A DNA stretch of 64,000 nucleotides from Edaphochlamys debaryana (GCA_016858145.1 JAEHOE010000121.1:62001-126000); one strand, 5' to 3'; counted from the first letter of the stretch, positions 12,030-24,400 are shown. The notes: generated by a model from the letters alone, not told the origin. A program made the numbers and translations.

Positions 12030-15000
12030 TCACAGCAGCCGCTCCAGGGCACCCACCAGCGCCTCCACCTCCTCCGGCGTGTTGTAGTGCAGCAGCGACA
12101 CACGCACCACGCCCTCGTCCTCTGCCCGCCGCCGCGCCTCTCCTACCGCCCCCTCCTGGGCCCCCTCGGCCCACGACAGTCCGCTGCCGTTGGCCGTCCC
12201 CGGCCCTGCTCCTGGGTCGTTGGCTGACCCCAGGTGCCGCCCCACCGCCCCCGCCAGGAAACCGTCGGGAGAGGAGGCTAGGGCCTCCACCAGCCGCCTG
12301 CCGTACATGTGGCCGTACCGCACCGCGAAACCGGCGGCCTGGGGAGGGACAGGCAGCGTGGGAGCGCCACCGGAAGGGGGGCATGGCAGGGAACCGGTGA
12401 GGGAGGGCAGTGTCCCACGGACGCGTGCCGGCCTCGTCTGCTGGCATCAAGAGTTGAAGCCAGCTAGGGCTGAGCGATGCAGGTACACAGGCCAAGGCTG
12501 CGACAGCTGCTCCTTTCGCCTTTCGTACCAAGCCCTGCTGCGTGCCCTGCGCCCCCCTCGTGAGGCTCGAGTGCGCTAGTGAGGACAGTGGCAGTGGCAG
12601 AGCCACGCCTGTCCTACGGTTTGTGGAGCCCACGTCCCTGGACCAATGCAGGCCTCCCACACAGCCCCCCCGCCTGCCCCCAGCCCCACGCCTCCCCACC
12701 TGGAGCAGAGTGACCACCTCTGGCGAGCTGAGCTCCGTGTGTACGAAGCTGATGGTGGGCACCCGGTGCCCGGGATCTGGATCCGCGGATCCCAGCAGCC
12801 GTACGGCAGGATGCGCCGCCAGGTACGACAGCAGCCGGGCCTGCAGCGGCGCCTCCATGTCTGTCATCAGGGCGAAGGCGGCCTCCACGTCAGACCGGCT
12901 CAGGCGGACGCCCTGGAGCAACGGCGAGGCTGAACCGCTACCGCTGGAAGAGGCGGCGGCGGTGGCGGCGGCAGCGGCGGCGGTGGACGTGGTGGCGGCT
13001 GTGGTGGTGGTCTCCGAGGCAGAGGTTGACGGAGCGCCCGGGGAAGCCTCCGAGGTGGACGCAGGTGCGGGGGTGGTGTGGTCGGAGGGGGCTCCGAGAG
13101 GGGCAGTGCGGGCGTGGCCCGTCTGGGCCGACAGCTGGGCGAGCAGGGAGAGGTAGTCCTGGAGTGCCAGCAGGCCTGGGGGCCGGGTGGACGAGGAAAC
13201 GGGATTGCTGACAACATGGAAAAGAAGAGGCCTGTGTGTGGGGGGCAAGCAGGTAGGGGGCACTCCTGCCTCAGCACAGCCGCTGAGGCCGCTCACCCGC
13301 GCAGCCCTCGTGCGGGGCCCCGCCCAGCTCCAGGCGGTACGGCAGGTCCCCCTGGGGCGTGAAGTAGTGGTTGGGCCCCGGTGCGCCCACGGCCGCCACG
13401 TGCTCGAAAGCCGAGTGGCTGCCGTACAGCACGGCCATGTGGGGGCCGTACACCTGAGGCCGGTGTGGGCAGTGCGGTCAGCCGTTAGCGTGGATTCAAC
13501 ATTTCTTTGACGTTCCAAGTCTACGGTAACCCCCAGACCTCACCTTGTAGCAGCTCCACACATACCAGTCCACACCCCACGTGGCCACATCCATGGTCCT
13601 GCGGTTGTGGGGCGGGGCATGGGGGCGGCGGGGTGGGTGGGTGGGTTGACAGGACCAGGGAGGGTGCCTGCGGCCTTGATCGTGATGTGGTCAGCGGCTG
13701 GCCGGCTGTGCCTCCCACCACATCACCGGGCCGTGGAGGCAGTCGTGCGTGAGAGGTGCGTGGATGCAGTGCCACGAACGTTCAGGTGTCTCCCCGGCAG
13801 TGCCTGTGTGTCCCAAGTGTCGCCCAACGCCTGCATGGCGCCCACCGGTGCGGGGCGAAGGCCACTCCGTCCGCCAGCACCTGGGCCCCGGGCGCCCTCC
13901 GCCGCACCCCCTGCACAGCGGCCGCCAGGTCCAGGACCTCGCCTGCGGTGGGGGCGTGGGGGGTAGGGGGCGGCAGGGCTGGGGCCGGTGCAGGGGGGCA
14001 TTGCCACATGGTGGAGGGGCTCGGGGCTCAGCAGGCTCAGGGTGGTGCGCGGAACGCAAGCGGAAGCGCAGGCGGCCAGGGCGGACTGCGGAACCGCACC
14101 GCTTCGGCAATCCCCTTTTACAAGCACGGCAACACCCGCCCCTCCGCCATTGCCGTACTGTACGGCGCACCTATCAGGTTGGACACGTGCGCCACCACCA
14201 CTATGCGCGTGGAGGCATCCAGGGCCGCCTCCAGGCCCGACATGGGGGTGGCACCGGTGGCGGGGTCGGCGCGCCACCACCGCACCTGCGGCGGTGGGGC
14301 GCACGTGAGGGAAAGGGTTCCGCACCATGCGCCATGCCGGGCTGTCAGGCACCGCAAGCCCCGTGAGCCCCGTAAGAAAGTCCATGGGGCAAAGCATCTG
14401 CCTCCTACTCTCGTCCCGCCCCCATGCCGTCCGCCCAGCAACCCACCTCGGCCCCGCTCCGCTGCGCCAGGCGCACCCAGGGCCCGATGGCCGCCTCATG
14501 GGAGGCCTCCTGCCGGGGGGTGCAACAGTCGACCGCAGCAGGGAGCAAGGAAATGAGATTGACCACGTGGATGCAGGTGGGGGCCGGGCGGCAGCTCACG
14601 CCCTTTCGATCTAGGCCGCGCCCGCCTGGCCTGCCCCACTCAAATATTAGCCCCGCCCCGCTCCCTCCCGACCTCACATGTAGCACGATGTTGTCCCCCG
14701 GCCCCAGCACTCCCTCCCACATGGTCGCCAGATTGAACACCAGCTGGGAGGTGGAGGGGCCGATGGCCACCTGCGCGCAGGCAAGGCGGGCAGGGCTGAC
14801 GGTGGTGCCAGTTTGCAAGTATACCGCAGAATCTCGGGTTACGGGTGGGGCTGGGCAAGCAGGAAGACGCCGAGAGGCACGCACGGGGAGGACCACACGC
14901 CCCTGCCCCCCGATACTCCATCACCCCCTCTCTGCCCTGCTCCGCCCCCCTCCCCTCCTCCTGCGCACGCCCGCTTCCCACCTTGCCCACGCCCCGGCTG

Positions 15001-15508
15001 TTCATGAGCACCTCGCACAGCGCGTGTGAGTCCGCCACCACCTGCGTGGCGCGCTGGCTGCGCGCGTAGCCAGCGCCCAGCTGAGCGTAGTGGGTTCGGA
15101 AGTACTCGGCCCCTCCATCCACCACGCACCGGGGCACCTGCGGCGCGACGCAATCGGTGAGACCAGGCGCGTTGTGTGTAAGTGGCCTTGGCCAATGCTG
15201 ATGCGGTGAAAGGAAAGCAGCGGTGGACACCGCGCGAGAGCGCCCGGCAGGAAGCACAACATCCCGCCTCTAACCTGCGAACCGCCAGCATTCTCCATGA
15301 AAGCGAGCTCGCCGGGTTGCTTAAAGTAGTCGAACTCCTCGCGCACGCGCTCGTAGGGCAGCGAAGCGCCCGCAAGCGGTGGAGCGGGCATCGCGCTCGC
15401 CATTGCCGCAAGCGCTCGCTGCCTGCTCGCGCGGACTATGAATGGCCGTGCGCTGTGTTGGTGCTGCCGCTGGTGAGACGGTGCGCGCCAAAGGCGCATC
15501 ACGCGCAT
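12030..15508 (-). CDS. Class V aminotransferase, cysteine-desulfurase-like, probably organellar
   Basis: A PLP enzyme of aminotransferase class V, resembling the cysteine-desulfurase-like group TIGR01976; the substrate is not determined. Ten exons join in phase: 15275-15508, 14982-15137, 14678-14770, 14447-14509, 14171-14285, 13846-13942, 13544-13598, 13297-13453, 12700-13175, 12030-12338 (584 residues). The N-terminus from ATG 15508 is Arg-rich and acid-poor (MRVMRLWRAPSHQRQHQH), like a transit peptide. Diagnostic parts are a PLP-phosphate loop (GPSTSQLVFNLAT), the cofactor-binding Asp and neighbouring His (VLADGVAFAPHR), the probable Schiff-base Lys in SCYKVYGPHMAVLYG, and a C-terminal domain ending in VVRVSLLHYNTPEEVEAL. 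An S/T/A-rich insertion of about 60 residues sits in the ninth exon. A selenocysteine lyase or kynureninase-like role cannot be excluded. Confidence 0.9.
14152..14166. repeat. 15-bp GTAC palindrome at a 5' splice site
   Basis: GCCGTACTGTACGGC is a perfect inverted repeat around a central T. It lies in the aminotransferase intron starting four bases after the donor GT (14170-14169, minus strand), so it could fold as a hairpin at the 5' splice site. Confidence 0.7.
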
Positions 15509-16728
15509 GTGGGTGCTGCGCCCGAACGCCTGGGGTCGAGGGTGGAGGGGCAGCGGCGACGTGTCGGGTTGACGGTCGGCTGGGGAGGGCTAGGGCCGCG
15601 GGGAGGCTAATGGAAGTGGTGTGGAGTGGCTGACCGTGCCCAGAGTGGTAGGCGCTTCATTTGGGCAAGGGGGAACATCGCCTTCTCCCTCGTGTGCTTT
15701 GCATGACACAAGGCAACCGCCCTCGGCCCCGTGCCTTCCAAGCTACCAACACCACCCCTCCAGCCTCCTGCCCGTGCCAATCGTCGCGCAGTCAAGGGCC
15801 TCGCATAGCTCCAATCTGAGCCTCGCATCACAAGCGCTGACCACGAGTAACCCTGGCACTCACGCCGCCCTGTATCGCGCCTGACCGAACAACTTCGCAT
15901 GCGTAAGCGCCAACCGCAAGGGTCCCAGCGCGGTCCCACCACCAACCGCAACAACCCCCACGGTCCCACCATAAGTGCACTCACAGACCCACTTGGTACC
16001 CTCGTCACTGTCCCCCGACAAAGGGGACAACGGGGGGGACGACCGACGGCCCACACCCAGTCGCCAGACAGACAGCGCAAGGCCCCGAAGCATCACACGT
16101 ACAACTGACATGCAACTTCGAAGGCAGCCGCACGGGTTTGAATTCCTCCCGTGCTGTGCGGAGCGCTTCAGCTTGCTTTGTCTCCTTCCCTCGCTATGTA
16201 CTAATCTGGCTCTTTCCCTGCGTGGTGGAAGGAGCTCCCAAATCCGCTACCCGCCCCAATCTTCTTCGTCCCCAGCCCCCAGTGCTGCTCTGCACCGAAC
16301 CCACGCCTCCCCCACCCCCACACGCAGCAGTCTCCCTCGCCGAGACCCCCGCACTACCCTTGCTCCTCCCCAGGTTCCTCCCCCACGCCCAACACCTCCT
16401 CCTCCGCTTACGCAGCGCCCCATGCGAGGACGGAGGGTGACCAGCTGGGCACACCCCCTTCCGGCAGAGCCGCCAAAGCCCGGCCACACGCGCGGAGCGC
16501 ACCCCCCTCCCCGCTGTGCCCCCGCGACGCCCTGCGGGCAGCTGCGAGCGCTTGCTTTGTGCGTTTGCGCGGCTTCCGGAGGACCAGGGAGCTGCGTTGC
16601 TGCCTCCTCCTCGACCGCTGCCTCCGCCCATGGGCCGCATGGGCCTCAGCACACAGGGGGCCACCCCATCGCAGCGGCGCTGCCAACATGCTGCCTGCCC
16701 GTCCACGTCCGACCTGCAGCCGACCCGC
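15509..16728. other. Intergenic, promoter of aminotransferase and 3' end of SnRK2
   Basis: The 1.2 kb lies between two minus-strand genes. It should hold the aminotransferase promoter near 15509 and the SnRK2 3' UTR near 16728. I see no coding exon or RNA gene in it. Confidence 0.45.
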
Positions 16729-19700
16729 TCAGTCGTTGTAGTCGAGCGACCCCTCGTCGTACCTGGGGGTTGGGGGTGAGGGTGGGAATGGCAGTGGGGT
16801 GAGCATGCGGCCACGAGCACACTATGCAACCACTGGGCCGAGCAAAAGCGCGGGGGTAGCGGCCACGTGCTGACCAAGAGTCACAGCCCCAGCTGCCGGC
16901 ACCACCAAGTCACCCACCCAGAACCACGGCATTCCCGCAACGAGCGACACAACCACGTTGCTTAAGACGACTAGCTACACCCCCATATTCCACGCATGCT
17001 GCCGTACGCGCTGTCGTACAGCTGTCGTACAGCACTCACATGTTGTTGTCCACGGCGTCGTCGATGTACTCGTCCGTCTCCACGGGGTTGACGTAGCCGG
17101 GTGCGCCCACGCCCACGTGCCGGGCCTCCTCCACCAACCGCTTGATGTCCTCCACGGACTGCGGGGGCACAGGGGGCACAGGGGGTGAGGGAGCGGGGGG
17201 TGAGAGGGGGGTGAGGGAGAGGCGGTAGCGGAGGTGAAGGGGCCAGGGTGAGGGCAGGTCGTCGCAACACAAGGCGGTCTGCGTGATGCCGAGGTTCCCC
17301 CCTTGTACTGCTGGCGCTTCCAAGGGCCTGCTCCCAGCCCTAGCGCCCCAAGCACACACCCCGGCAGCCCTGAACACCCTGGCCCCCGGCGCCCGCCCTC
17401 AACACCGCCCTCCCAAAGACGCACCTGGAGGCCGTCCGGCGGCGGCTGCACTCGGTCGTTCATCTCCCGCACACCGGGGGGCAGGCCCTGTGGGAGAGCA
17501 GGGAACAGGGGGGTAGGGGCAGGGGCAGCACGCGTCGGGACCGAGTGGACAAACCTCACCTGCCTGGATGCGCAAGGCACATCGCGCGAAGCATACGGCG
17601 TTTGCCGCAGCCATCCCTGTTCTACACGCTGCTTAGCCTGCCGACGGTTTTGGCTCATGACCACACCTTACAGGAACATGAGTCTCGGCACGCACCTTGC
17701 AGTACCACTTATGGTTGTAGATGCCGTCCACCGTGATGCGCTTGTGCGGGTCCGCCACCAGGATCTTGGCCAGCAGGTCCTTGCAGTCGTCCGACACGCG
17801 CACGTGGGGCGGCATGTGGTAGTCCACGTGCAGGATGCGCTGCGGTTGGTTGGCGGTTGGTTGGGCGGTTGGCGGTTGGGGCGGGTGGTTGCGTCAGGCA
17901 AACGGATGAGACGGCAGCGTGTGCTTTGGCCACCGAGCACTCGCCACCAGCAAGCAGGAACTTCCACCAACCCAACCCCGCCCCCACCTGGATCATCTTC
18001 TGCAGCTTCTGGTTGTCGTGCTTGTCCTCGGGCCGCTCGAAAGGGTAGGCGCCCACCAGCATGACGTACAGCATCACGCCGCACGACCAGATGTCGGCGA
18101 TCTGTCGTACACGCATGTACAGCGCACGGGCAAAAAAAGTACGGCCGCGTCAGGCAGTGCGACAGGCCGCGATCTAATCTACATTCACCGCCCTATTGGC
18201 ATGACCAAGCATGCACTCTCTAGTCTAGCACTAGCACTCCCACGGCCAAACCTCGCCGCCCCGCCGGGCCCGCCGCCGCCGCCCTCGCCACCGCCGCCCC
18301 TCCGCCCGTCATCGCTGGGCGCTGGAGGTCCGGGCGGCGTGCGCGTGCGTGCGAACGGGGGCGCGTCTACGTGTATCACACGGACGGGCGGCGGCGGGCA
18401 CACGGCCCCTTCACCGCTGCGGCCCAATGGCCGGCAGCCACCCCTGCATGGGCCTGGGCCGGGCCGGGCAATTGGAACCACCCATATGCCGCTGCCGCCG
18501 GGCTGTGGGCTGCTGCCGCATGCCCCGCTGGGGCTAGGGTCGCCACCCCTCCCGCTCGGTGGGGTTGTGCCACTCCCCAGGCAGCCGGCCGCCACGGGCT
18601 CCGCGGCTGCTGCTTGCGCCGGGGACGGCGCAGGGCCCAACCCGGCGCAGCGCCCGGCGTCCAGCCTCCACGCGGTGAGCCCAGGCGCCGGAGGGAGGGG
18701 GCGCGGAACCACCCGCGGCCCCCTCGCGCGTCCGGCGCCCTCCGGAAGGGTCGGGGGCCCTCCGGGTCACGGGTCTTCGCGCCCTCGCTGCGCCCTCCGC
18801 CAGCGGAAAGAGGCTTGCTCTGCGCTGTGCCATGCCCGCCTGCCGCCTTGCCAGTTGCGCTTGGGGCCCGCCGCTGGCTGCCCGCCCAAGCCCAGGGGTG
18901 GCCAGCCCCTGGGCATCGCCCGGCCCGGCCCGGCCCCGGCCCAGCCTGCCCCGCGTGCCGTACGGCAGCTGCCGTACGGTGTGCTTTTTAGTCGTACACC
19001 GCACCTTTCCGTCATAGGTCTTGCCCTTAGTTGTCAGAATGACCTCGGGAGCTAGGTACGCGGGCGTGCCCACACGTGACCCAGGGGCTGACTGGAACTT
19101 TTCGTGCTGCCCTCAGAGCGACAAAAAGCCCAACGGACCAAGGCAGCGGCGGGCGGGCGGGCGGCGGCGGTGGCGAAAGCGGCGGGGCGGGCCCGGGCGG
19201 GGGCGGCAGAGGCGGGCACCATGGGGCGGGCGGGGGCGGGGGCAGGGCAAGAGGGGAAAGAGGGGGTTCCGGTGAGAGGAGAGCCACGAAACACACACGG
19301 GGGCGTCACCTTGGCGTCGTATTCCTTCTCGCAGAGGAACACCTCTGGCGCTGTGTAGTAGGCGGTGCCGACTTTGGAGATGGGCGCTGAGTGGAGCGTT
19401 TCATGCTGTGGAGGCGGCCGGCGGGGTTCAGCACAGAGCAGGGCAGAGCAGAGCAGGGAAGAGCACGGGGGCGGGCGCAGCGCCAGGCACAAGGGTATCC
19501 AGGGCAGCAACAGGGGAGCAAGAACTTCTACCCTCCCCTTGCCTCCCTTTCCCTTGTCGTGGGCGGCTGGGCCCGCCCCTTCACCCGTTTCCCCCGTCCC
19601 GCTCCATCCGCCCCCGTCCTGCTCCCCCCCCCCCCGCTCCCTCCCTCCCTGCCTCCCACCTTGGAGTACCCGAAGTCGCAGATCTTGACCAGCGGCCGCG

Positions 19701-21059
19701 GGGAGGAGTCCAGCAGCGTGTTCTCGAGCTTGATGTCGCGGTTCACCACGCCCTGGCGCATGAAGGTGGGGGAGGGGGGCAGAGCGAGCGGTGTAATCAG
19801 GAGAGGTCCTAGTCACCGTTGCGTCTGCTTGGGCCAAGCCCTGCTTCCAGATGAAGCCGTCAGCAGGAGCAGTCACAGATGCAGCGGCCTGCGCCAAGCC
19901 TCACCAGCCACCCCCTAAGCGCTCAAGACGAACCCCCGACAACCCTCCCCACACCCCCGGCCCACGCACCATGCGATGGCAGTAGTCGAGCCCCACGATG
20001 AGCTGCTGGAAGAACCAGCGCGCCTCGTCCTCCCGCAGCCCGTTCTTGCGCACCACGTACTCAAACATGTCGCCGCCGGGGGCGTACTCCATCACGATGC
20101 ACAGGTGCGTGGGCGTGAGGAAGACCTGTTGTGTTGCAGGGGAGCGCGGTCGAGGTGCGGCCGCGTTTGCTGTTTGTTGCGCAGACGAGGAGCGCCAGCA
20201 GCGGAGGGGCGGCGGCGGAGTATTGTGCCGTACAACATGCCGTACTAAGTGCCGCACGGACGAGGCGCATCGCAAATTTGCCGGGCTAGCTCCGTCAACT
20301 GCATGGAATGTCTGTCTGTGGAGGTGTCCTGGGCCCCAAGCTCACCTCCCGATATTGTACGATCTGCAAAGGCATGGGGTGGGGTGGGGGGCGGGGGGGG
20401 GGCGGTGGCGTGGGCCCAGGCGGCAACGTTGCGCAAGGCCCGGGACGGGGGCGGGCGGGGGCAGGGGTCGACAAAGGCAGAAGCTACGCCTGACAACAGC
20501 GTGTGATTGTTGTATACAACAGGGAGAGGCAGGGGCGGCTGCAGAGGAGGGGCGCCCGACCCTAGGCTTACGTGCGGGTGCACTAGGCATCGATGGTTGA
20601 TGATCTCCCGCTCCACATACTTGGTAATCTGCGGCGGCGGGAAGAACGGCAGAGATTATTGAGAAGCAAAATGCCACTGCACGATGGCACGCTCGGCTTC
20701 AGTCCCCCAGTCACCAGGCGACCATGGCATCTAGCAAGGCCGGGTGCCGGCGGGGGTCATCGCCCCCCTCCAGGGCCCACCCATAACCCGGTCGCGCCCC
20801 GCACACCTTATCCCCCCGCTCGATGAACTTGACCGCCCACGTCTCCCCGGTCTGTTTATCGCGAGCTAGCTGAACGAAGCCGAATGTGCCACTGTTCAGG
20901 TCCTTGATCTGCACCGCACGCAGCCACAGGCGCATGCTCAGTTCCTGTGCATTCGCAGACTCCAAAGCGGCATGCAGTGGGGCGTCCAAAATGCCGGACC
21001 TTCTCGTAGCGAGGGTGGCCCGCGAGAGGCTCCGGTCGCCCCGGCTGGCCCTTCTGCAT
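16729..21059 (-). CDS. SnRK2-type serine/threonine protein kinase
   Basis: Stress/nutrient-signalling kinase of the plant/algal SnRK2 family. Exons: 21000-21059, 20807-20908, 20572-20628, 20346-20363 (18-nt microexon IVQYRE), 19970-20125, 19660-19752, then one of 19310-19405 or 19005-19106, then 17988-18101, 17696-17839, 17425-17487, 17040-17158, 16729-16762, giving 351 or 353 residues. Landmarks are the Gly loop (LNSGTFGFV), ATP-binding K47 ([10 protein letters not shown]), the catalytic loop [11 protein letters not shown] (D137; Asn replaces the usual His of HRD), CDFGYSK (D157), APEV, and [20 protein letters not shown]. The C-terminal SnRK2 box is [16 protein letters not shown]; the acidic tail is short ([10 protein letters not shown]) with no clear ABA box. 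Algal SnRK2s include the Chlamydomonas SAC3/SNRK2 kinases of sulfur limitation; a similar role here is inference. ATG 21059 gives PRYEK directly before the kinase fold. Confidence 0.93.
17000..17032. repeat. GTAC-rich near-palindromes after the last SnRK2 donor site
   Basis: On the minus strand the final intron starts GTGAGTGCTGTACGACAG and continues with a second GCTGTACGACAG copy and GCGTACGGCAGC. The repeated, partly self-complementary words begin eight bases after the 5' splice site at 17039. Confidence 0.6.
17841..17884. repeat. GGTTGGC-type minisatellite in a SnRK2 intron
   Basis: Irregular tandem copies of GGTTGGCGGTTGG occupy the 3' end of the intron before the exon that starts at 17839, forming its C/A-rich acceptor tract on the minus strand. 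Confidence 0.6.
18958..18979. repeat. 22-bp perfect palindrome downstream of an alternative exon
   Basis: The half-site CCGTACGGCAG is followed directly by its exact reverse complement, a 22-bp perfect palindrome. It lies in the SnRK2 intron 26 bases after the donor of the alternative exon 19005-19106 (minus strand), where the RNA could form a tight hairpin. Confidence 0.8.
19005..19106 (-). other. Alternative SnRK2 activation-segment exon (form B, 34 codons)
   Basis: This phase-0 exon encodes [18 protein letters not shown] followed by [16 protein letters not shown]. Its acceptor is GGGCAG and its donor AAG|GTGCGG. It covers the same part of the kinase as the exon at 19310-19405 and has the standard [11 protein letters not shown] sequence. 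Confidence 0.85.
19310..19405 (-). other. Alternative SnRK2 activation-segment exon (form A, 32 codons)
   Basis: This phase-0 exon encodes [18 protein letters not shown] followed by [14 protein letters not shown], with acceptor CCACAG and donor AAG|GTGACG. Roughly half its residues match the exon at 19005-19106, and both end with YD-x-K. Its VGTAYY variant is typical of CDPK-like kinases. Confidence 0.85.
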
Positions 21060-21436
21060 TGTCTCTGCTCAGCGCCCCACGTGGGGGCGCGTACTAAGTT
21101 GAACTGCTAGCGAGAGGAGACTAACAGGGAGGGCAAGTGGGACTGGAGCGCGTGCGCGTGGTGGTCAGCATATGTGACGCGCTAGGTTTGAGCGTTGATA
21201 GGAAGGACTAGCCTGTAGTGGGTGTGTGGGCAAGCTGGCGGGGCGGGCAAGGCTGTGCTCGACGAGGCCGAGGCCCGAGTCATGGGGGCGGTCGCCCAAG
21301 GTGGACCGGTTCGCAATGCGGAACCTCGTTCTCTAGTCGGACCTTGCTGCATAACCTGATCTCGCTGAGACGAACCGAAACGACTGCAGCACTGTCGGCC
21401 TTCTAGTTGCTTCTTCATAGTTAGCGCGGACCCACC
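21060..21436. promoter_or_regulatory. Divergent intergenic region (SnRK2 / CWC2)
   Basis: Only 377 bases separate the SnRK2 start codon (minus) and the CWC2 start codon (plus), so both 5' UTRs and probably a shared promoter lie here. No defined box could be assigned. Confidence 0.5.
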
Positions 21437-24400
21437 ATGCACAGCGGGGCAGCGGGTCCCATGAACCCGCGCGATCCCGCCTGGCCAAACAGGCCAGAGT
21501 GGTTGACGCGGCCGGCGCGGCGGCAGGTGCGCTCGCAGGGGAAGCTTACGTCCCGGCACGCGAAACACATCCCAGCCATCCCATCTCCGACACGGCGCAC
21601 CTTCAAACTTCATCTAAGGCATTTCCCGTCCACCGAGCTGCCTTAGAGACGCCACAACCCTGTCGAAACCACAAGCATCCACAGCCGCTGCTGTGGAGGC
21701 ATCTCTCCACGCACCTCCCCATCCCCACCTTGCTCCTCCCTTTCCCTCACCCTCCCAGGTCGACGATGCCACGCTAGCACGCGAGATGCAGGCGCGCGGG
21801 GGCCCGGGCGAGCGCAACCTATGGTCGGGTCGCAAGCAGGGCTCCAGCGCCAACCCGCCCGGGGGCGACCGCCGCGGCCGCGACCGTGAGCTGTCCAAGT
21901 ACCGCCTGGTTATGGAGGCGGACGTTGGGCGCACGCGGGGCAGCGACGCCAAGCAGCACATGTTCTGTATCTACTTCTGCAAGTGGGGAATGCTGGGGAG
22001 GGCGAGGGGGCAGGGAAGGGGATGGGGCGGGAAGGGGGCGAGGAAGGAAGGAAGGAAAGGGGAGCGGGGGCGAGGTGGGGAAGGAGCGAGGAGGGGAAGC
22101 TTCAAGGGGGCGGGGTAGGCAGGGCCGCAAAAGGGGCAAATGGAGCGTTGGGGCACCTGCGGAAGGGGCAGGGTCGAGCCCCGGGGACGGCTGCTGTGGA
22201 AGGTGGGTCTTGGGACCTGCAGCCGCCACACGTCCCGTACCCAACCATGGCACCACCACACTCACCTGTGCATAATTGGCACCACCACACACTCACCTGT
22301 GCATACATCTGTGCATACTGCATTTACACACCCCACACACCTCTTCCCCCTCCCTCCCCAGGGGCTGCTGCAGTCAGGGCTCTGCCTGCCCCTACCTGCA
22401 CCGACTGCCCACAGCTGCGGACGAGCAGTACGCCGTACGGGATCTCAGCGCGGGTACGTGTCGCGAGAGGACCGCCCTTTGGAGATGTTGAAACATTTAA
22501 GGGGGCCCGGCTAGGGCGCCCTGCCACTGCTGCCCGCCTCACCCCGCCACTGCTGCCACTGCTGCCCGCCTCACCCCACCACCCCCCACCCACCCCCACC
22601 CCCACCCCCCATGCACAGACATCTTTGGGCGGGAGAAGCGGTCGGAGCAGGAGGGGTACCGCAAGGGCGCGGGTGGGCGGGGTAGAGGACGGGGGCCGAG
22701 GATGGCAGGTCGTGAATCGGGCAAACCGCTTTCGGGGCGGTTGCCGGGCTGGGTCAAAGGGGCGTAGCTTGTTTGGGCTGGCCGAAGGCGGGGGTCAGGG
22801 ACGGGCAGGCCAGGCGACAGGCCCCTGCCGCGACGCAAGCACCCCTAGGTCCCCAACCCCAACCCCATTCCCCCGACCCCCCAGGGACTCTGGACCGAGA
22901 CAACCGCACTCTGTTCGTCAACTACGAGGGAGCGGGCAGCTACGACCTTCCCAAGGTGGGGTGGGGAGGGGGGTGGGGGCTGAGGAGGTTTGCGGGAGGA
23001 GGTGTGTTGGATAGGGAGGACAAAGGAGGGGATGGCCTGGGGGGGCACGAGGGAGGGGGGTGTGGCTCGGGTTACGAGGCTGGTGCCGCATCTGCATGCC
23101 CCGCTCTCCGGCCCACACGCCCACCCCAGCTGAGCAGAGCCTATCCGGTCTTGTCCGGGCCCTACACGTGCACATACACACGCGTGTCCATCCGAACCCC
23201 CGACCCCAACCTCAACCGCCCAACCTCTTTCCAACCCCCCAACCTCGCCCCCACAACCCCCAGGTCCGCCAGCTGCTCACCGCCTCCTTCGGTGCCTACG
23301 GCCCCGTCAACAACATATACATCGTGCACACCAAGACCATCGCGTTCGTGCGGTGAGGAGCCGAGCAGAGAGGGAGGGGCGGGGCGCTGGGCGGGATGCA
23401 AGGAAGAGATACAAAGAGTTACAAAGAAGAGTTACAATGCATGGCGCCGCGCTGGAAGCCTGCCTGAGGTGGAGAGGGAAAGCGTGGCGCACAGATTGTG
23501 CGTGCGCTCGCGACTGCCCCGCTGCCCCATACCTCCCTGTCACGCCTCCAGGAAGCCGCCCCGCCCCAGGAAGCCGCCCCGCTCCCAGCCCGCCTACCTG
23601 GTTGCCCAGACCCGTGCCAGCTCACACCTCCGTGATTACCCCCACCCCAACCCCCGACCCCCAACCCCCGACCCCCAACCCCCACTCCCACGCCCACCCA
23701 ACCCCCATAACCCCATAACCCTATACCCCCTCCCCCACCCCCATACCCCCATACCCCCACCCCCACCCCAACCCCAGCTACGACTGGCGCTCCAGTGCCG
23801 AGTTCGCCAAGGAGGCCACGCACAAGCAGGGCCTGGTGGGGTCCACCCTGGGGGAGGTGCTGACGGTGCGGTGGGCCTCGGAGGACCCCAACCCGGTGGC
23901 GGTGCTGGCGCAGAAGCGGGCGTGCGAGGTGGGACGGGGGGGTGAGCGGGGGTGGGCGGGAAGGGAATAGATGGCCAGGGTATGCGTGTTCTGCGTGCTT
24001 CCGGGGTTGTGTGGGGTTGTATGGAGTCGCGCGGAACTGAACAACGAGAAGGGGCCGGGGCGGACCCCTCTGGACCCGTCGCTTGCCACCCACCCATACC
24101 GCCCAACACACGGCACGCCACCCCCACCCCCACCCCCACCCCTGGCGTGTCCTCGTGTGTTTGCGGGCTGCTGGAGGGCGTGGGGTGCGTCTGGATGGTT
24201 GTTGGAGGAGGGGTCATGGCTTGGGTGGAGCTGGAGGGACTGAAGAGGCTGCGGAGGGGTGGGACCTCACCGCTTGTGGATTGGGCGCCGCCATGTATCG
24301 GACCCGGCTCCTCCTGAGGCTCCCAACGGAGCCACCAACGCAAACCTCCGCCTGGCACCCTCAGGAGGCGTTCGGTCAGGCCCTGATGCAGTCCTACGAG

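Noticed and set aside
12700..13175. Splitting the aminotransferase exon around its S/T/A-rich run as a hidden intron
   Set aside because: The whole exon keeps the frame and no donor/acceptor pair around the run preserves both sides better; low-complexity inserts are common in the other genes of this window.
23640..23775. CCCCCAACCCC-rich tract resembling telomere-like repeat
   Set aside because: The units are irregular and form the pyrimidine-rich 3' part of a CWC2 intron; it is not a TTTTAGGG- or TTTAGGG-type telomere array.
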